Shown piece by piece: positions 1 through 12,409 of a stretch of DNA of 64,000 nucleotides. The DNA lies in NCBI GenBank assembly GCA_023678885.1, contig CM043013.1, positions 21,360,791 through 21,424,790 on the forward strand. Reading direction: 5' to 3'. Within the stretch, counting starts at the first letter, position 1; each line of letters opens with the position of its first letter. The stretch comes from Pogostemon cablin. Lineage: Eukaryota > Streptophyta > Magnoliopsida > Lamiales > Lamiaceae. The translations under genes and the position numbers were made by a program. The notes below the pieces were generated by a model that saw nothing but the letters and a program-made list of their open reading frames with translations, did not search any database and was not told the origin of the DNA.

Positions 1-1230
1 CCCTATTTTTACCATTTTACCCTTTCAATAATTAAAAATAAATAAATCCTTTTAGAATTTTAATTAAATAAAATACTGCAATACAGTCTCCCTCTCCAAC
101 CTCACAAACAAAAAGAAACGTGGATGATGGAGAATTAAAATTTAAAACTTGGAAGTAAATCGAATTGAAAGAAACACGATGACGATGGAGAATTTAATCT
201 TTTCTTCTTTTCTCTTCAATGGGGGAACTCAGCTTTACAAAGTACAAACTTTCTCAACCCACAATATAAAGTTAAAATTTTCGACAGCGGATCTTTGACG
301 GCGGCGGCCTCGGCAAGCGATGCATTCTTTGACAAGGGGATAGTGATTCTTGAACAGAAACCAACCAATAAGGACCGATCCAACCGGCATGTCGAAAATT
401 GAACGCCGGTGAACCTAGGTCAGTGGCGAGAGGCAAAATAGAAATTGGGGAAAACCTAATAATTCCAGCAAAACAGACGCAAGAGGCGGCGGTGAGAAGA
501 AGCCCTAAGCAGCAGAATGGGAATGACGAAACCAGGCCTGCTTGTCCATTGAACAAACCAGCCGCTGATGACTAAGGATTGAACGGTGGAGAAACTGCCC
601 TAGGCAGCGAATCAAAGAAAAACTTACAAAAGAAAAGATTGAGTGTCGTCGCCGAAAGGAGAACCCAGACGGGATCTCGACAGCTGATTAAATGGGGTAG
701 CCGCCGACAGTCGCAGCCGACAGAGAAGAACCCTAGATGGTGCAAGACGGTGCATAGTAGTGTTCTTCAATTGAAGCCCTAGAATCTTTCGGAAATTCGC
801 CGGAAGAACCCCTTTGTGCTTCTCTTCAATGCATTCGTAGACGGCGACTCCCGACGTCGGACTATGGTGTGGCTTCTGTTATAGCACACAATGGTAGCAG
901 CCGTTGGCGGAGAACCGACGGCAAGGCTAGGGATTTCCGACAACGTGGATGGCAGCGTGCATGGATGGCGGCACACAATGGTAGCAGCGATGCCCTGGAG
1001 ATGATAGGAATGTAGGTGGAAGAGAGCATAATGGAAAAGGGAATAACTAAGGAAAAGGGAATAACTAATAAGGAAGATAATTAATTTATTAGTTAATTTT
1101 AATTATAATTATATAATTTTATAGGGATGTTTATGTCTTTCTATTAAAGAGTATATAAATTCTTAATAAAAATGGGGTACGTCAAGTAGTTTCGGGTGCA
1201 AATAGTCACCCCATTAATTAGGTGTTACAC
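1..1230. other. Unclassified non-coding stretch, G+C-richer in the middle
   Basis: The first 1.2 kb holds no convincing gene. Roughly 270 to 1000 is richer in G+C than its surroundings, but the short open frames on both strands carry no recognisable domain and have no consistent coding frame. From about 1020 the sequence becomes A+T-rich again, with an imperfect direct duplication of a 'ggaaaagggaataacta' word near 1033 and 1051. The mix of a G+C-rich core and A+T-rich edges resembles the inside of a non-autonomous transposon or an LTR leader. The left end lies outside the window, so this cannot be tested here. Confidence 0.4.
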
Positions 1231-1232
1231 GC

Positions 1233-1234
<2 letters not shown>

Positions 1235-1292
<58 letters not shown>
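1235..1292. repeat. (TA)n microsatellite
   Basis: An uninterrupted run of TA dinucleotides, about 29 units, flanked by non-repetitive A+T-rich sequence. Such runs are hypermutable, and the assembled length may be inexact. Confidence 0.95.
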
Positions 1293-1294
<2 letters not shown>

Positions 1295-1339
1295 TATGTG
1301 TTTCTTATTAATTTTATATTTTTCAATATTTAATAATAT

Positions 1340-2000
1340 AATAATAAAAAATTTAGTATTCATTGATTTTTTTTAAATTTAAATATTATAATTTATAAAA
1401 TGTGATAATATTTTTAAAAAGTAGTAACAATTTTTTTTAATATAAAAAAATACTAATCAAATAAAATAATAACTTTTTATTTGAATTAAATTATGAATAA
1501 TTCATAATGTTAAAGACTTATGTGAATCCGTCTTACCAACGATTTTCGTGAAAATGATAAGAAGTGATAACATTTATAAAAAAAGTGATCTTTAATTGAT
1601 ACAAAGTGATAACGGTGATGCAATTTTTTTCATGAACAATTTATATTATTAACGAAAAGTGATAATATTTTTTTTAAAAAGTAATAATATCTTTAATAAA
1701 AAGTGATAAATAATTACAAAAAAGAATTTGACGAACAATTTACAGAATTAATAAAATGTGATAATATTTTTGATAAAAGTGATACTAAAGAATAATAATA
1801 ATTAATCAAATAAATTATTTCATTAATAATTAGTAGGACGAATAAAAAGTGATGATATTTTTAATAGAAAGTGATATTTGATAAATGAAAAGTGATAACT
1901 ATCTCATTAATTTATTTTATGAACAATTTGTAAGATAAATAAAAAGTGATAGTATTTTTAATATAAAATGATACCAAATTAAAATAAAGTGATAACAGAA
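1340..2000. repeat. Diffuse A+T-rich repeat built on an AAAGTGATAA-type word
   Basis: The word AAAGTGATAA or a one- to two-base variant recurs about fifteen times at irregular spacing, often followed by ATTTTTAATA, for example near 1402, 1557, 1610, 1657, 1705, 1758, 1847, 1868, 1888 and 1944. Two copies are followed by a 'gaacaatttata'-like word. No open frame and no terminal repeats are visible. It looks like a strongly diverged tandem repeat or a multiply duplicated transposon interior. Confidence 0.6.
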
Positions 2001-2669
2001 CCTCCAAACAATCAAATAATAATAATAATAATTATTATTATTATGGTTATTTGACGAAATTTTTGAATTTTGATGTAATAATATGATAAATTCACTTCAA
2101 CGACATTCACCCTCTTTCCGTAACAATGGCGAGGTGAGAAGCTTGCGCAAATCTTTAATTTAATTCTACCAAACAGGCCCGTTTTTTCATAATTTTTTTA
2201 AAAAAAATCTAATTTAACATCTATTTAATCGGGTCAAATAAGATTCGTCTCACATTAAAAATCCGTGACGATTTCACTCAAAACCTACCCTTTAAACTTT
2301 GTGATGCAGCTTACATATGAACACATTATTTGGGAATACTGGTGCGTGCCATTATAGTCACTATCACGCACCATCCACTACTTTTATAGATATTAATAAT
2401 TACTCGTGATAAATACTCCCTCTCTCTCTATTTTTTTGTTTTCACATATTCCTGTCCTACATTTATTTTCATAAAAAAAAATCCCCTTAAAAACTATTTT
2501 AATTTCAAATATATAACTTCTACTTAATACACATAAAATATTTTATATTTTATTTATTTTCTATAAATATCACAATACCTCTTAAAAATTAATAAAATTG
2601 GTCAAAAAATAGCTTTTCTTGAACTATATATGTATCTACGGTACTAATGTTGTTAAGTGTGGGCCATAG

Positions 2670-2676
<7 letters not shown>
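2001..2676. other. Intergenic A+T-rich sequence, no gene seen
   Basis: No coding signal was found. It contains a small self-complementary AAT/ATT tract near 2024-2044. At 2416 there is a CTCCCTCTCT end preceded by TA, which resembles the left end of a Stowaway-like MITE, but no matching right end was found. This is probably a truncated MITE. Confidence 0.4.

Positions 2677-2736
<60 letters not shown>
2677..2736. repeat. (TA)n microsatellite
   Basis: A continuous TA run of about 30 units, roughly 270 bp beyond the 3' end of the kinase gene, which lies on the opposite strand. Confidence 0.95.
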
Positions 2737-2737
<1 letters not shown>

Positions 2738-3008
2738 TCATAAAAGACAAATATTGATTCGAGTATTATAATGTCATAAAGGCCAAAATTTTCTCTTATA
2801 TAGAGTGATTTCAAGATGAATAAATTATACCATTTCATGATTACAATTGAGAAGTGAAGTACAATTAAATTATAAAATAAATTAATCAAACAGGCAAAAA
2901 ATGTGAGAGGTGATGACAAAGTGCATGCTTAGGGTTGCACACAAGCAATAGGAATGGTGGTGGATGTTTATGTACATGTTGATGAATGTTTAGATTCAGG
3001 GGTTTGGT

Positions 3009-5928
3009 TTATCCTCTGTTCAACCCTGCACGGTGCATCGGAGAATGGACGAGGTCGAGAGGCGTCTCGTTGAAACTAGAAAGCGGCAATTTGGGAGACT
3101 TCATGTGTAGCTTGTGTTTTTGGTGGTACTGATGGTTTTCTTTCTTGGTTGCTTCGTTGTTGCTCGATATTTCTTTCTGTGAATCTGTACTGTCGGTGGA
3201 GACGAATATGAATGTGCCGGTTTGCATGTCGTCTAGATCCTTTAGGGGTTCTAAGACAGTGATGACCTCACTTATTGTTGGGCGGAGTTTAGGGCGATGG
3301 CTTAGGCATTGGTAAGCTAATGTTGCTGCTCTTTGGTTCCCTAGTTCAGAGTATTGTCCTTCTAGCCTTGGATCCATTACGCGGCTTAGCTTTCGCGGAT
3401 TTCTTAGCATCGATCGTGCCCATTCCACTAGGTTTTGTTCTCTATGGGGACGGCTTTTGTCTACTGATTTTCGCCCGGTTAGTAGCTCCAATAGTACTAC
3501 TCCAAAGCTGTACACGTCGCTTGCTGCTGTTAAATGACCTGCGTAATATCAAGTGTGAAGGTTATTCTGAGACGGAAGTCAAGGAAAGTGTGTTGGTGAG
3601 AAGAGGAGAGAGTTAGGGAGTGTTATTATTACCTGTCATGACGTACTCGGGTGCAGCATAGCCTTGAGTTCCCATAACTCGAGTCGAAACATGTGTATCG
3701 TCTCCTTCCGGACCGTCTTTAGCAAGCCCAAAGTCTGAGAGCTTGGCGTTGTAATCCTGAAAACAAGATAAATAATCAGTTAACTAGAAAGTCTTGTGCG
3801 ACACTGTTTTACATTTCTTTTTAATTCATTATCGATTTGATGATGAAATCTCTTAAGTATCTCATTCATTTAAAACGATATTACTTTTTATTTATCTTAT
3901 GAAATTCATTTTATTGAACGGTTTCACATTATAATATTTTTATGTAAAGTATAAGTAGTTACGTACCGAGTCGAGTAAAATGTTGGATGCCTTGAAATCG
4001 CGGTATATGACGGGCTTTTCAGCTTCATGGAGGAAGGCCAGACCTTTGGCTGCTCCAAGAGCAATCTTCATTCTGGTTGACCATGGCAGTGAAATTGAAA
4101 ATCCTGTAATGTGGAAAAATAAATTAATACTACATTACTCTGTTTCATTTATTTATTTATTTATGTTACAATCTCCTATTTTAATTCATTGAAAAAATAT
4201 AAAGTTATAACGGGACAAAATATTAATGAACAAACCAATTATGTGTGAACACATACATATGATGCCCAAACTTATCTTTAAATGTCCAATAATTTTTATT
4301 AAACAATAGAAACCGTCGTAGTCAAACTATGAATAATTAGTATAAAATTCTTTGGCAGTTGTCACCTACCAAGAAAGATTGATTCGTTCAACTTCACAGT
4401 TATAACAACAAATAGTCAATTCTAATTAAAAAATAATAATAACGTTAATAAAATTTACAAGTTTACACATAAGATGTCAACTTCGATCCAAATAAACCCA
4501 AATAAATTTAAAGCTTTTACGCTGCATTCAGATCTTGTTGACGATTTCCAATGACTCATTAGTGATTACAGCTAAAAGCATATGTATAATTCTATAAACA
4601 AACTTAATAATTTGATTTTGAAGGCAATACATATATATTCGTCTGTGTTTGTGTAATATTTTTGCTATTTTTAATTACATTAATTATTGTACACAAACGT
4701 GGTGGCCTTTTTACCAAAGTGACCTCCCAAGTACTGGATTAAGAGTAATACAGCTAATACTTCCTCTCAATACTTTCACATTAGTTTATTAACTTGTGTT
4801 AGTTTAAGAAGGGTCATTAGTACAAAAAAATCACAAACTTTGCAAATTAATTTTTATTTTTAAAATTTTATAAAAATAACCTCGCAACGCACCAAATCTC
4901 TGAAAATTAATCTCACATTTAATCCTAACTTTAAGAAATATATATGACACAATGAATATGTTTACAATAATATTTAAAATTGAGGGGTTTTTTGGCAATT
5001 CTTCAAAGATGTGAATATTAACAACATGAGTAAAGTTATTGATTTTTTTTTCAATTAATACATTAAAAAATAAATAAATAAATTTCTAATTTTATTAACT
5101 TTTTAGATATTTCAACTTATAAATAATAAATGAGTTGAAAAATATGTTACACATTATTAAAATTAAAATTTATTTTGAAGCTATCCAATATTCCTATTTC
5201 CTTTATAAATGTGAACAGTGTTTTTTTTTATTTAAAAGAATATATATGGAATAATTAACTTACTTCGAAAGAGTTGATTTTCGAGGCTTCCTCTTGGCAT
5301 GTATTCATATACGAGAAGCCTATGTTCTTCTTCACAACAATATCCAATCAACTTCACCAAATGTGCATGTCTTAATTGACCAAGAAATATCACCTCCGTC
5401 TGCACAAGATCAAATCCAAATTTTAAGTCAACCATCTCACATCAAAACAACAACAAATTAGGAACAAATCAATAATGTACCCACAATTAGATTTAATTAA
5501 AACACTAATTAAAATGGAAATTAAATTAAATTCATAATCCACAGTACCAGCCATTCTTTATGACCTTGGGAGCCATCCAAGTCGAGCAGCTTAACAGCAA
5601 CGGGCTGGGCCTTAAGGCCGGGCCGAAGCTTGTCGTCAATGAAACCCTTGTGGACCGGCCCGAACCCGCCCTCGCCTAGAAAATTGCTCGACGAGAAGTT
5701 CTGCGTGATCACCTTCAGTTCTTGAAGGGTAAAGACATGCAGATTGGAGCCGGCGAGAGAGATCGAGAGATCCTCCGACAGCACGGTCGAGCCGCTCAAA
5801 TCCGACAACGATATTCTCTGGAATGACGACTGCTTCGAAACGGGCTTCTTCTTCTCCCGTTTCGGGCTCTCGGGCTTGAAGCAGCTGGGGAAATAGTCCT
5901 GCAGTTTCATCTTCCTTTTCACTGCCAT
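3009..5928 (-). CDS. RIPK: RIPK-like receptor-like cytoplasmic kinase (RLCK subfamily VII)
   Basis: Five exons on the minus strand, by GT-AG boundaries: 5928-5548, 5399-5264, 4103-3967, 3756-3633 and 3538-3009, which join in phase to give 435 aa. The start is the first ATG (MAVKRK); a GTG 15 bases upstream is in frame but unlikely. About 75 basic and serine-rich residues precede the kinase domain, with a glycine loop near 85-92, catalytic Lys113 in VAVK, the YRDFKASN loop with Asp208, DFG at 226-228 and APE at 253-255. The phrase LSEDLSISLAGSNLHVFTLQELK and the overall order match Arabidopsis RIPK (At2g05940), which phosphorylates RIN4 and other immune substrates at the plasma membrane. Cys16 could be lipid-modified; there is no Gly2. 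All kinase motifs are intact, so the gene looks functional. Intron 2 is unusually long (about 1.16 kb). A PBL8-type paralogue is the alternative. Confidence 0.93.
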
Positions 5929-6075
5929 TGATGAGATGATCACCTACCAGCTTCTGATCAATATATATAGGATATATATATATATGTATATATGATTGTT
6001 TTAATGAATTGTTTGGATGAATTGTTGATGAGTTGAAAACAATAAGAATGGTGGGGTTTCGTATGCACGAAGGTG

Positions 6076-6082
6076 TTTATAT
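6076..6082 (-). promoter_or_regulatory. Candidate TATA box of the kinase gene
   Basis: Read on the minus strand, this is CCATATAAACACC, about 150 bp before the start codon, giving a plausible 5' leader of about 115 nt. A TATATATA-rich stretch at 5963-5991 lies too close to the ATG to serve easily. Upstream sequence to 6535 is A+T-rich with no other gene. Confidence 0.5.
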
Positions 6083-6540
6083 GGAGAAATTTGGACCTAA
6101 TATTCAAATGTCCAACTGCTCCCTCTACCAAAAATGGAGAAATATAGGAGTCTGCTACTCCTTTTTATAAGACTTAATTAATTATCTGTCTTTTTATTTT
6201 TACATGGTGTAATTAATTAGTTATATTTATACGACTTGTATCTGTACACACTGTCGTCCTAACATACGTATACTATTTGACATTTCCCAAACTTTTAGGT
6301 GAAATTAAACTTAGTAAAAAACTGATATTTAGAACGACTCTTTGGACACTTTTCCTTTTGATTAGTTATTAAGAGAAGCATTCTCTGCATGCAATCGTGT
6401 CATTTCAATAGATAAATAATCCATTAATTTAATTAATTAATATATTAAAAGATAAAAATATAGTTACGTTACTTGGCGTTACTATTCATTTAATTACCTT
6501 GATATTTTGTTTCTCCTTTTTTTAAATTTTAAAATACATT

Positions 6541-7647
6541 TGTATTAACAAATTTTGTATTTATAATAAAATAAATACAAGTTAATTACAATAATAATCC
6601 AGAAGGATTAAACTTGATAATTAAGGAAGCGATCTCTATCAATCCTCTGATTCTTCTCTCGAACCAACGTGGCTTTGACTTGACTTTGACTTCTTTGGCT
6701 TGACTTCTTTGACGAAGTGTATGCTGACTGTGTTGACAGCTTGTGTGGACTTGACTTGTGTGTTGAGTCGGATATTCAAATGAAGCTTATTCGGACTCGG
6801 ATTTAAAGTGTATAACGTTAATCTGGAGGGATTGAACCTTTGTTCGGATTAAAACGCTATTCTTGAACCTATAACGTTAATCCGGAGGGGTCGAGCCTTT
6901 GTTCGGATTAAAACGTTATTCTTGAAACTTTTCGCGAAGAACGCTGAAGAACTTGATTTAAATAACGCCGGATCGGAGGGGTGCAGAACCTTGATCTCCA
7001 ATTGGTGGCTATTACTTTTGAAGAACGCCGGATCGAAGGGGTTTAGAACCTTTCACTTCGATTTGGCGGCTGTTCTTTTGAAAAACGCCGGATCGAAGGG
7101 GTTTAGAACCTTTCACTTCGATTTGGCGGCTGTTCTTCGCTTGAAGATGCTTGAAGTATTCAAAGGAGCACTGCTCATATTCTTGATCTCTTCAGAGCTT
7201 TTTTCTTCAGATATTTGTGTGTGTTTTTAAATGAGAGAAGAGACCCCTTTATATAGGTGAGATGTGAAAACTCCCTCATTAATGCCTGCATTTTGATTGG
7301 TCCAAACTGATTTGACCTGATTCTGCGGGCTTGGGCCTTCTACTTACTTAGCCTTCAAATCAAGCTTATTTGTTTTGGGTCTGCTTTAATTTTTCTGGGC
7401 CTTATTTGACTTGGGCCAGACTAACTTGAACTTGGGTCTGTTTGACTTGGGTCAAATCTCATTTAATTTAAACCCCTTTAATTTGTTGGGCTTAAATTAA
7501 TTATCAACTATTTATTATTTTATTTTAGGAATCAATAATAAATTAAAATTCCAGAATAAATAATAATAAATCAAAATTGACAATTTAATCAGAAAAAAAA
7601 TCCACATGTCGCCATTTGATTGGACTGTGAATTTTTATTTGCTTACA
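6541..7647 (-). repeat. 3' LTR of the Tat element
   Basis: A 1107-bp LTR. In element orientation the promoter TATA (CTATATAAAGG) is at 7248-7255. Downstream of it, in the transcribed part, are about 60-bp tandem units: several copies containing AACGCCGGATCGAAGGGG at about 6960-7140, and two containing TATAACGTTAATC at 6809-6930. It has 13 bp (near 6717) that the other LTR lacks. Confidence 0.93.
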
Positions 7648-7662
7648 AATGCCCCCTTGCGA
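7648..7662 (-). other. Polypurine tract of the Tat element
   Basis: Read on the minus strand, the bases immediately before the 3' LTR are GCAAGGGGGCATT, a short purine run abutting the LTR as expected for the plus-strand primer site. Confidence 0.7.
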
Positions 7663-8370
7663 TTTGTTCACGGACAATGTATCTTGATGTGAATGAATCG
7701 CAAAAAGTATTCTTTTTTCCAACAATTGGGCCCTTTTTTCAAAAACCCATTTTATTTTACCCAACAAACTTGTGGGCCTTGAGAAATAATTTGTATTAAT
7801 TCCCACTTGAAATTATTTGGCCCAACAAGTAAAAATGAATTTTCTTAGCCTGCAATTCCTTTCTTGGTTACGTATGTGATCAAGGCGATAAATATAACAA
7901 GATTTGTTTCTTCTCAGCCAAGATTGCTGCAAATCTTTATTCAAAATTATGAAATATATTTCTAGTAAAGAATCCTCTAAAATTTTGCAGAGGTCATATA
8001 CTTACAAACAAATTCCATATATAATAAAGGCTTCATCACTATATAAATAGGATTCATGAATCAAAATTTTGTTATCAAAGCATCGATCATAAGTTCTTTT
8101 CCCTGTAGTGTATATATAGATTTCATCATCAATACTAGATTTCATCAACAATAAACCTAACATAATTTCCCTTTTCTTGCAGATTTTCTACAGATATCGC
8201 TGCAGCAGAATATACCACACAAAGCAGAACACCCTCAAGGAATCCTATACATACTTCAAATGTAAATTCTCAATTTACTTCTCCCTATTCTGTTTTTTTT
8301 TGTATGCTTTCTTTTTCGACTTCTTTATGCAATAAAAAAACGTGAACACCTTTGCCCGCAATGAATAATT
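7663..8370. other. Non-coding 3' region of the Tat element
   Basis: A+T-rich sequence between the polypurine tract and the 34-bp array. No open frame of interest and no domain signal were seen. It probably is the untranslated tail of the element's genomic RNA, or the upstream region of the antisense gene. Confidence 0.5.
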
Positions 8371-8805
8371 TTGGCGGCGGTGTTACAAACCCGCGAAGAA
8401 TGCTTTGGCGGCGGTGTTACAAACTCGCGAAGAGTAATTTGGCGGCGGTGTTACAGACCCGCGAAGAATGCTTTGGCAACGGTGTTACAAACCAGCGAAG
8501 AGTGATTTGGCGACGGTGTTACAGACCCGTGAAGAATGCTTTGGCGACGGTGTTACAAACCCGTGAAGAGTGATTTGGCGGCAGTGTTACAGACCCGCGA
8601 AGAATGCTTTGGCGGCGGTGTTACAAACCCGCGAAGAGTGATTTGGCGGCGGTGTTACAGACCCGCGAAGAATGCTTTGGCGACGGTGTTACAAACCCGT
8701 GAAGAGTGATTTGGCGGCTGTGTTACAGACCTGCGAAGAATGCTTTGGCGACGGTGTTACAAACTCGTGATAAACGATTTGGACAACGATGTTACAAACT
8801 CGCGC
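8371..8805. repeat. 34-bp tandem array (about 13 units)
   Basis: The unit is GGCGGCGGTGTTACAAACCC followed by GCGAAGAATGCTTT. Neighbouring units alternate between an AATGCTTT ending and a GTGATTT ending, so the higher-order period is 68 bp. The unit length is not a multiple of three, so the frames reading through it are incidental. It is G+C-rich against an A+T-rich background. It lies upstream of the antisense gene of the same element. Confidence 0.93.
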
Positions 8806-9580
8806 CGGAGGCAGCAGCAATGGCTGCTGCGACGGCTTGACGAGCAGTCAAATCAGGGACCTCAATCGCCGTCGCTGACGGTGGCTGGTAACTCCTTGAT
8901 GTTGGCTGATGACGTCATGTCTCCGGTGGTGATAGATGGACGGGAGGATCGGACAGTGGCTGGACAATGGATTCCGATGGCTATGGGTGAGATGAGTGCT
9001 AGAAGTCATGGCAGATTTGGTGGATGGTGGCGGCGTGCGATCTCTCGGCGGCAACAGTGCGTGCAATGGCGGCGGTCGAGAAGGGTGGCAGTTGGCGAAC
9101 TCCCGTGAAGAGAGAAAAATGTCTTCTCCAATTTTGACTAAACTTTCCTAATTTTGACTTCCCAATTTGTTCCTTCTATCTTGGGCTCATTATTTTTATT
9201 AGGCTCACACGATTTTGGGCCTCCTCTTCCTTTTTTATTTTCCTTTTGGGCCATCCTACCGCTTAATTATGTCTTCCCTTTTATCCTTTTAATTCATGTC
9301 TCTTTTGATTTAAACATGAATTAATTTGGGCTTTAAATTCTTGGGCCATTTAATCTTAATTCATGTTCTTGGGCTTAATTTAGTTAAACTCACATGAATT
9401 ATTTTAATGGCTCGTTTCAATATTTTGGGCCTCTCCCTTTATGGACTTAATTTAAAATTTTGGATTTTATTAATTAATTGACTCCATAATTTATTTTGGG
9501 TTCTTTCATTAATTAACTTTTTTCCAATGCCCATTTTTAACACCCCTTCACTTCTTTTGTAGCAAATTGCGGTCTTCGAC
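8806..9580. other. Region between the 34-bp array and the antisense gene
   Basis: The first 300 bp are G+C-rich, with short open frames on both strands (8740-9108 plus, 8848-9066 minus) but no domain. From 9120 the sequence is a CT- and T-rich tract with recurrent TTGGGCC words, similar in style to the U3 part of this element's LTR. It is a plausible promoter or leader region for the antisense gene that starts at 9581. Confidence 0.4.
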
Positions 9581-12409
9581 ATGGTTTACTTCAAACCTGC
9601 TACGGGAAAATCCGGCTCCAGCTACCTGGTGATTCTTAATGATGATCGCCAACCTTTACAACAAGGAACTCACCTTTTAGTTGAGATTCTTTTCCTGGGA
9701 ACCATGCAATAATCCCTCCAAAATTCAAGAACCATTTCTTTTTAGAATGTTGGTCTCACGAACTTTCTTCTGGCAAAAATAACATAATTTGGACTTTGAA
9801 AGGAGCTGATATTGAGCCCAACCCTAATTTGGATCCCCTACCATATTTGAGAAGACGATTTGCAAAAGGGAAGCAGCTTGGGGAGAACCCCTCAAATTTC
9901 GTGGTGACTTCCACTATACCAAAGGATATTGGGAGTGGACTGAAGATATTCTCAGTCGATGCCAACCGATACTCCATGACATAAAGCTTTATGATGCTAT
10001 CTTTGCATCCCTCTTTACTTATGACTGCAACCAAGCGATCATCAAAGCTTTCTGTGAGGCATGGTGCCCTGTTACCAACACTTTGCTCACTTCCTTTGGA
10101 GAAATGTCAATTTCTCTATGGGATTTGTATAATTTGATGGGACTTCCGATAGCTGGTAATATATATGACGAAGTAGTTCCAAGTTCAGCTGAACTTCTTT
10201 CCAAGAAAGATGATTTACGAATCCCATACAGCTGCCGATCTTTACTTGGTGCTTATCATTTGCTTTGTCAAAACACCAGTAGGAAAAGTATATCAATTGA
10301 ACATTGGGTAGATTTTTGGTCTAGAAAGACTATAACTTATCTACCGCCTCCTAAGCGTGTCGAAAAAAAATCAACTTCTCGTCCAAAGAAAACTTATAAT
10401 CCGAGTGGTATTGTTCCTAATCATAGGTCGTGGACGTCTGCTGAGATAGACCAATTTAAGAAGTTGGGCATTCCTCCTACACATCAAGAAGAGACCTACT
10501 TAGCTGCTCATTTAGCTTGTTGGCTTTGTACTTTTGCACTCCCGGGTACTGAGTCAGGCTTAATACGGCCAAGTACTTTTAAGGTGGCAAGCTTAATGGC
10601 TGCTGAAAAAAAAATGTAAGCCTGGCAAGTCCAATTTTGACAAGCATTTACCGTGGCTTGAACGCAATCTATAACTCACCAAATCCTTCAGAAGTTAGAT
10701 CAACACTTCCTGTTCATTTTGTTAATGCTTGGTTAGCCCACTACTTTAAGACTCCTTTTTCCGATTGGCAGTAAATTAAATCATCCTCGAATGGTAGCTT
10801 ATGCTTGTGAGCAGGGTGCAAGATGTTTTAGTCCCGAGGATGCTCGCAAATGAATTCATATAGCCGACAATACTTCATGGACTTGCAATATATTTTCAAA
10901 AGATAAAGCTATCCATTTTGTGGATGATGGACAAAGCAATTGGGACAGCTGGGCCCATTTCGTGGCTATTCGTACTAGTTATCTTACCTTGCGACGAGGT
11001 GATCATTTTGCGATGGAGCCTTAATCACCACATAGATTTTCTCGTCAATTTGGGTTCATGCAAGGCATTCCTATGATGCTCAGAACGGACCTTAGCGAGG
11101 CTTCCCTGGGAGATGGATTTTACCATTGGAGATACAGTACTACGTGTAATTCCAACTCTGAAACTTATTTTCCATGTGCTGCCTCAACTCCTAAAAATTA
11201 CTCCACGTCTGAATATAAGGAATGGTGGAAGCAAGTCTATGATCATATTGAAGATACAATCATTCCAACTTCAGAACCCTTGAATGAAGAAGTGAATATC
11301 ATAAATGATCTTGAAGAGAATGTGAATATCATAAATGATCTTGATGAGAATAACCGAGAGGCTCAAGATATTTCTCCGGTGCATGCTGAAGCTTCACATC
11401 CTGCATCACATAAAAGGAAGAAAAACCTTCCTCAATCCACAGAAAGTTGTAGTGCAGCTACTGAACCACATTGGAAGAGGAAGAGATCTATTGAGAAACA
11501 AGCTGATGAGGTTTCCTTTATTCTCTTTCCTTCTTCTTTTATTTTCCTCTTACGAAATCCTTTTGCTAAAATATATTTTTTTTGTTTTTAGGCTGCACAT
11601 AAGATTTCTAGCTCTAAGGCTGCCAAAGGCAAAGAATTAGCTGTTGTTGGTACTTCAAGAGCTTTGGCAAATGAGGTTGCCCCTCTTTCTCACGCAAATT
11701 TCACTTTTATCTAACCTCTCTTTTACCTTAGTATATTACTTTTCTTTATCAGATTTTGGGCATCACTTCTAGCTCTGATAACGATGGCGAATGTGTTGAA
11801 AGTCGCGACCCTAACATAGAGGTGGATTCTTCTTCAAAAGCATGCCCCGCAATATCAGAATTTACATCAAAGAAGATTACTCATGGTATCAAAGAAAAAC
11901 TTGCTCGAGTTTTTATCTTCTCTGAAGAAAGAAGTATTTGCCTTAGTAGAAGATGTGAAGGCTATTAATGTTGACTGCTCTTCCTTGGAGGAAGCCTTGG
12001 GGCCCCTATTTGATAAGGCTGATGCTTATACTGATGCAAAAGTAAAATCTGATGAAGAGTCATCCACGGGAGGTTATGTCAAACATTTCACTAACCTCAA
12101 GGGTCGTCTGCAGAGTTGTAAAGACATCTATACAGCGGAAGCAAAGCAACTAAGAACAACTGGTGAAGAATTGGAGAAGATAAGCAAAGAGATGGCTAAT
12201 CTGGGAAAAGGTGGAAAGACTTTACCCAAGGTAGCTGATCATCTTCTACAAACACTTTGTCGTGCTAAGAAGGAAATCGAGAATGTAGAGGAGGAGATCC
12301 TTGCACTTGACAAAGCAGCTGTTTTAAAAGAGTCTAAAGATTTGAAGAAAGCGAAGACATCTTTGCAGTCTACTGTACGAGACATAGTTTCTCTAGATTT
12401 TTTTGTCTA
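9581..12409 (+). pseudogene. Antisense accessory gene of the Tat element: plant mobile domain (PMD) protein, decayed
   Basis: Runs opposite to gag-pol. It begins at ATG 9581 (MVYFKP) and is broken by a stop at 9710 and frame changes near 9780, 9895, 10610, 10780, 10850 and 11020. The longest intact part (10083-10619, open upstream to about 9900) reads GEMSISLWDLYNLMGLPI, a hallmark of the PMD (aminotransferase-like) family, and the family pattern resumes at 10622-10772 and 11058-11260. Two introns with GT-AG ends are visible (about 11510-11591 and 11675-11752); the following exons encode a charged, coiled-coil-like tail to 12409. A polyadenylation-like AATAAA lies near 12505. Tat-lineage elements are known to carry antisense extra ORFs after pol, and PMD proteins are known in plant transposons; MAIN/MAIL1 are cellular members. 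Its role for the element is unknown. Confidence 0.8.

Noticed and set aside
3320..3616. Plus-strand frames inside the kinase gene
   Set aside because: Shadows of the minus-strand kinase exons.
8371..8805. Possible CRISPR-like array
   Set aside because: Head-to-tail units without unique spacers, in a plant nuclear context; it is a tandem repeat.
8352..9108. Plus-strand frames rich in WRRCYK and similar peptides
   Set aside because: Translation of the 34-bp array; the unit length is not divisible by three and there is no domain.
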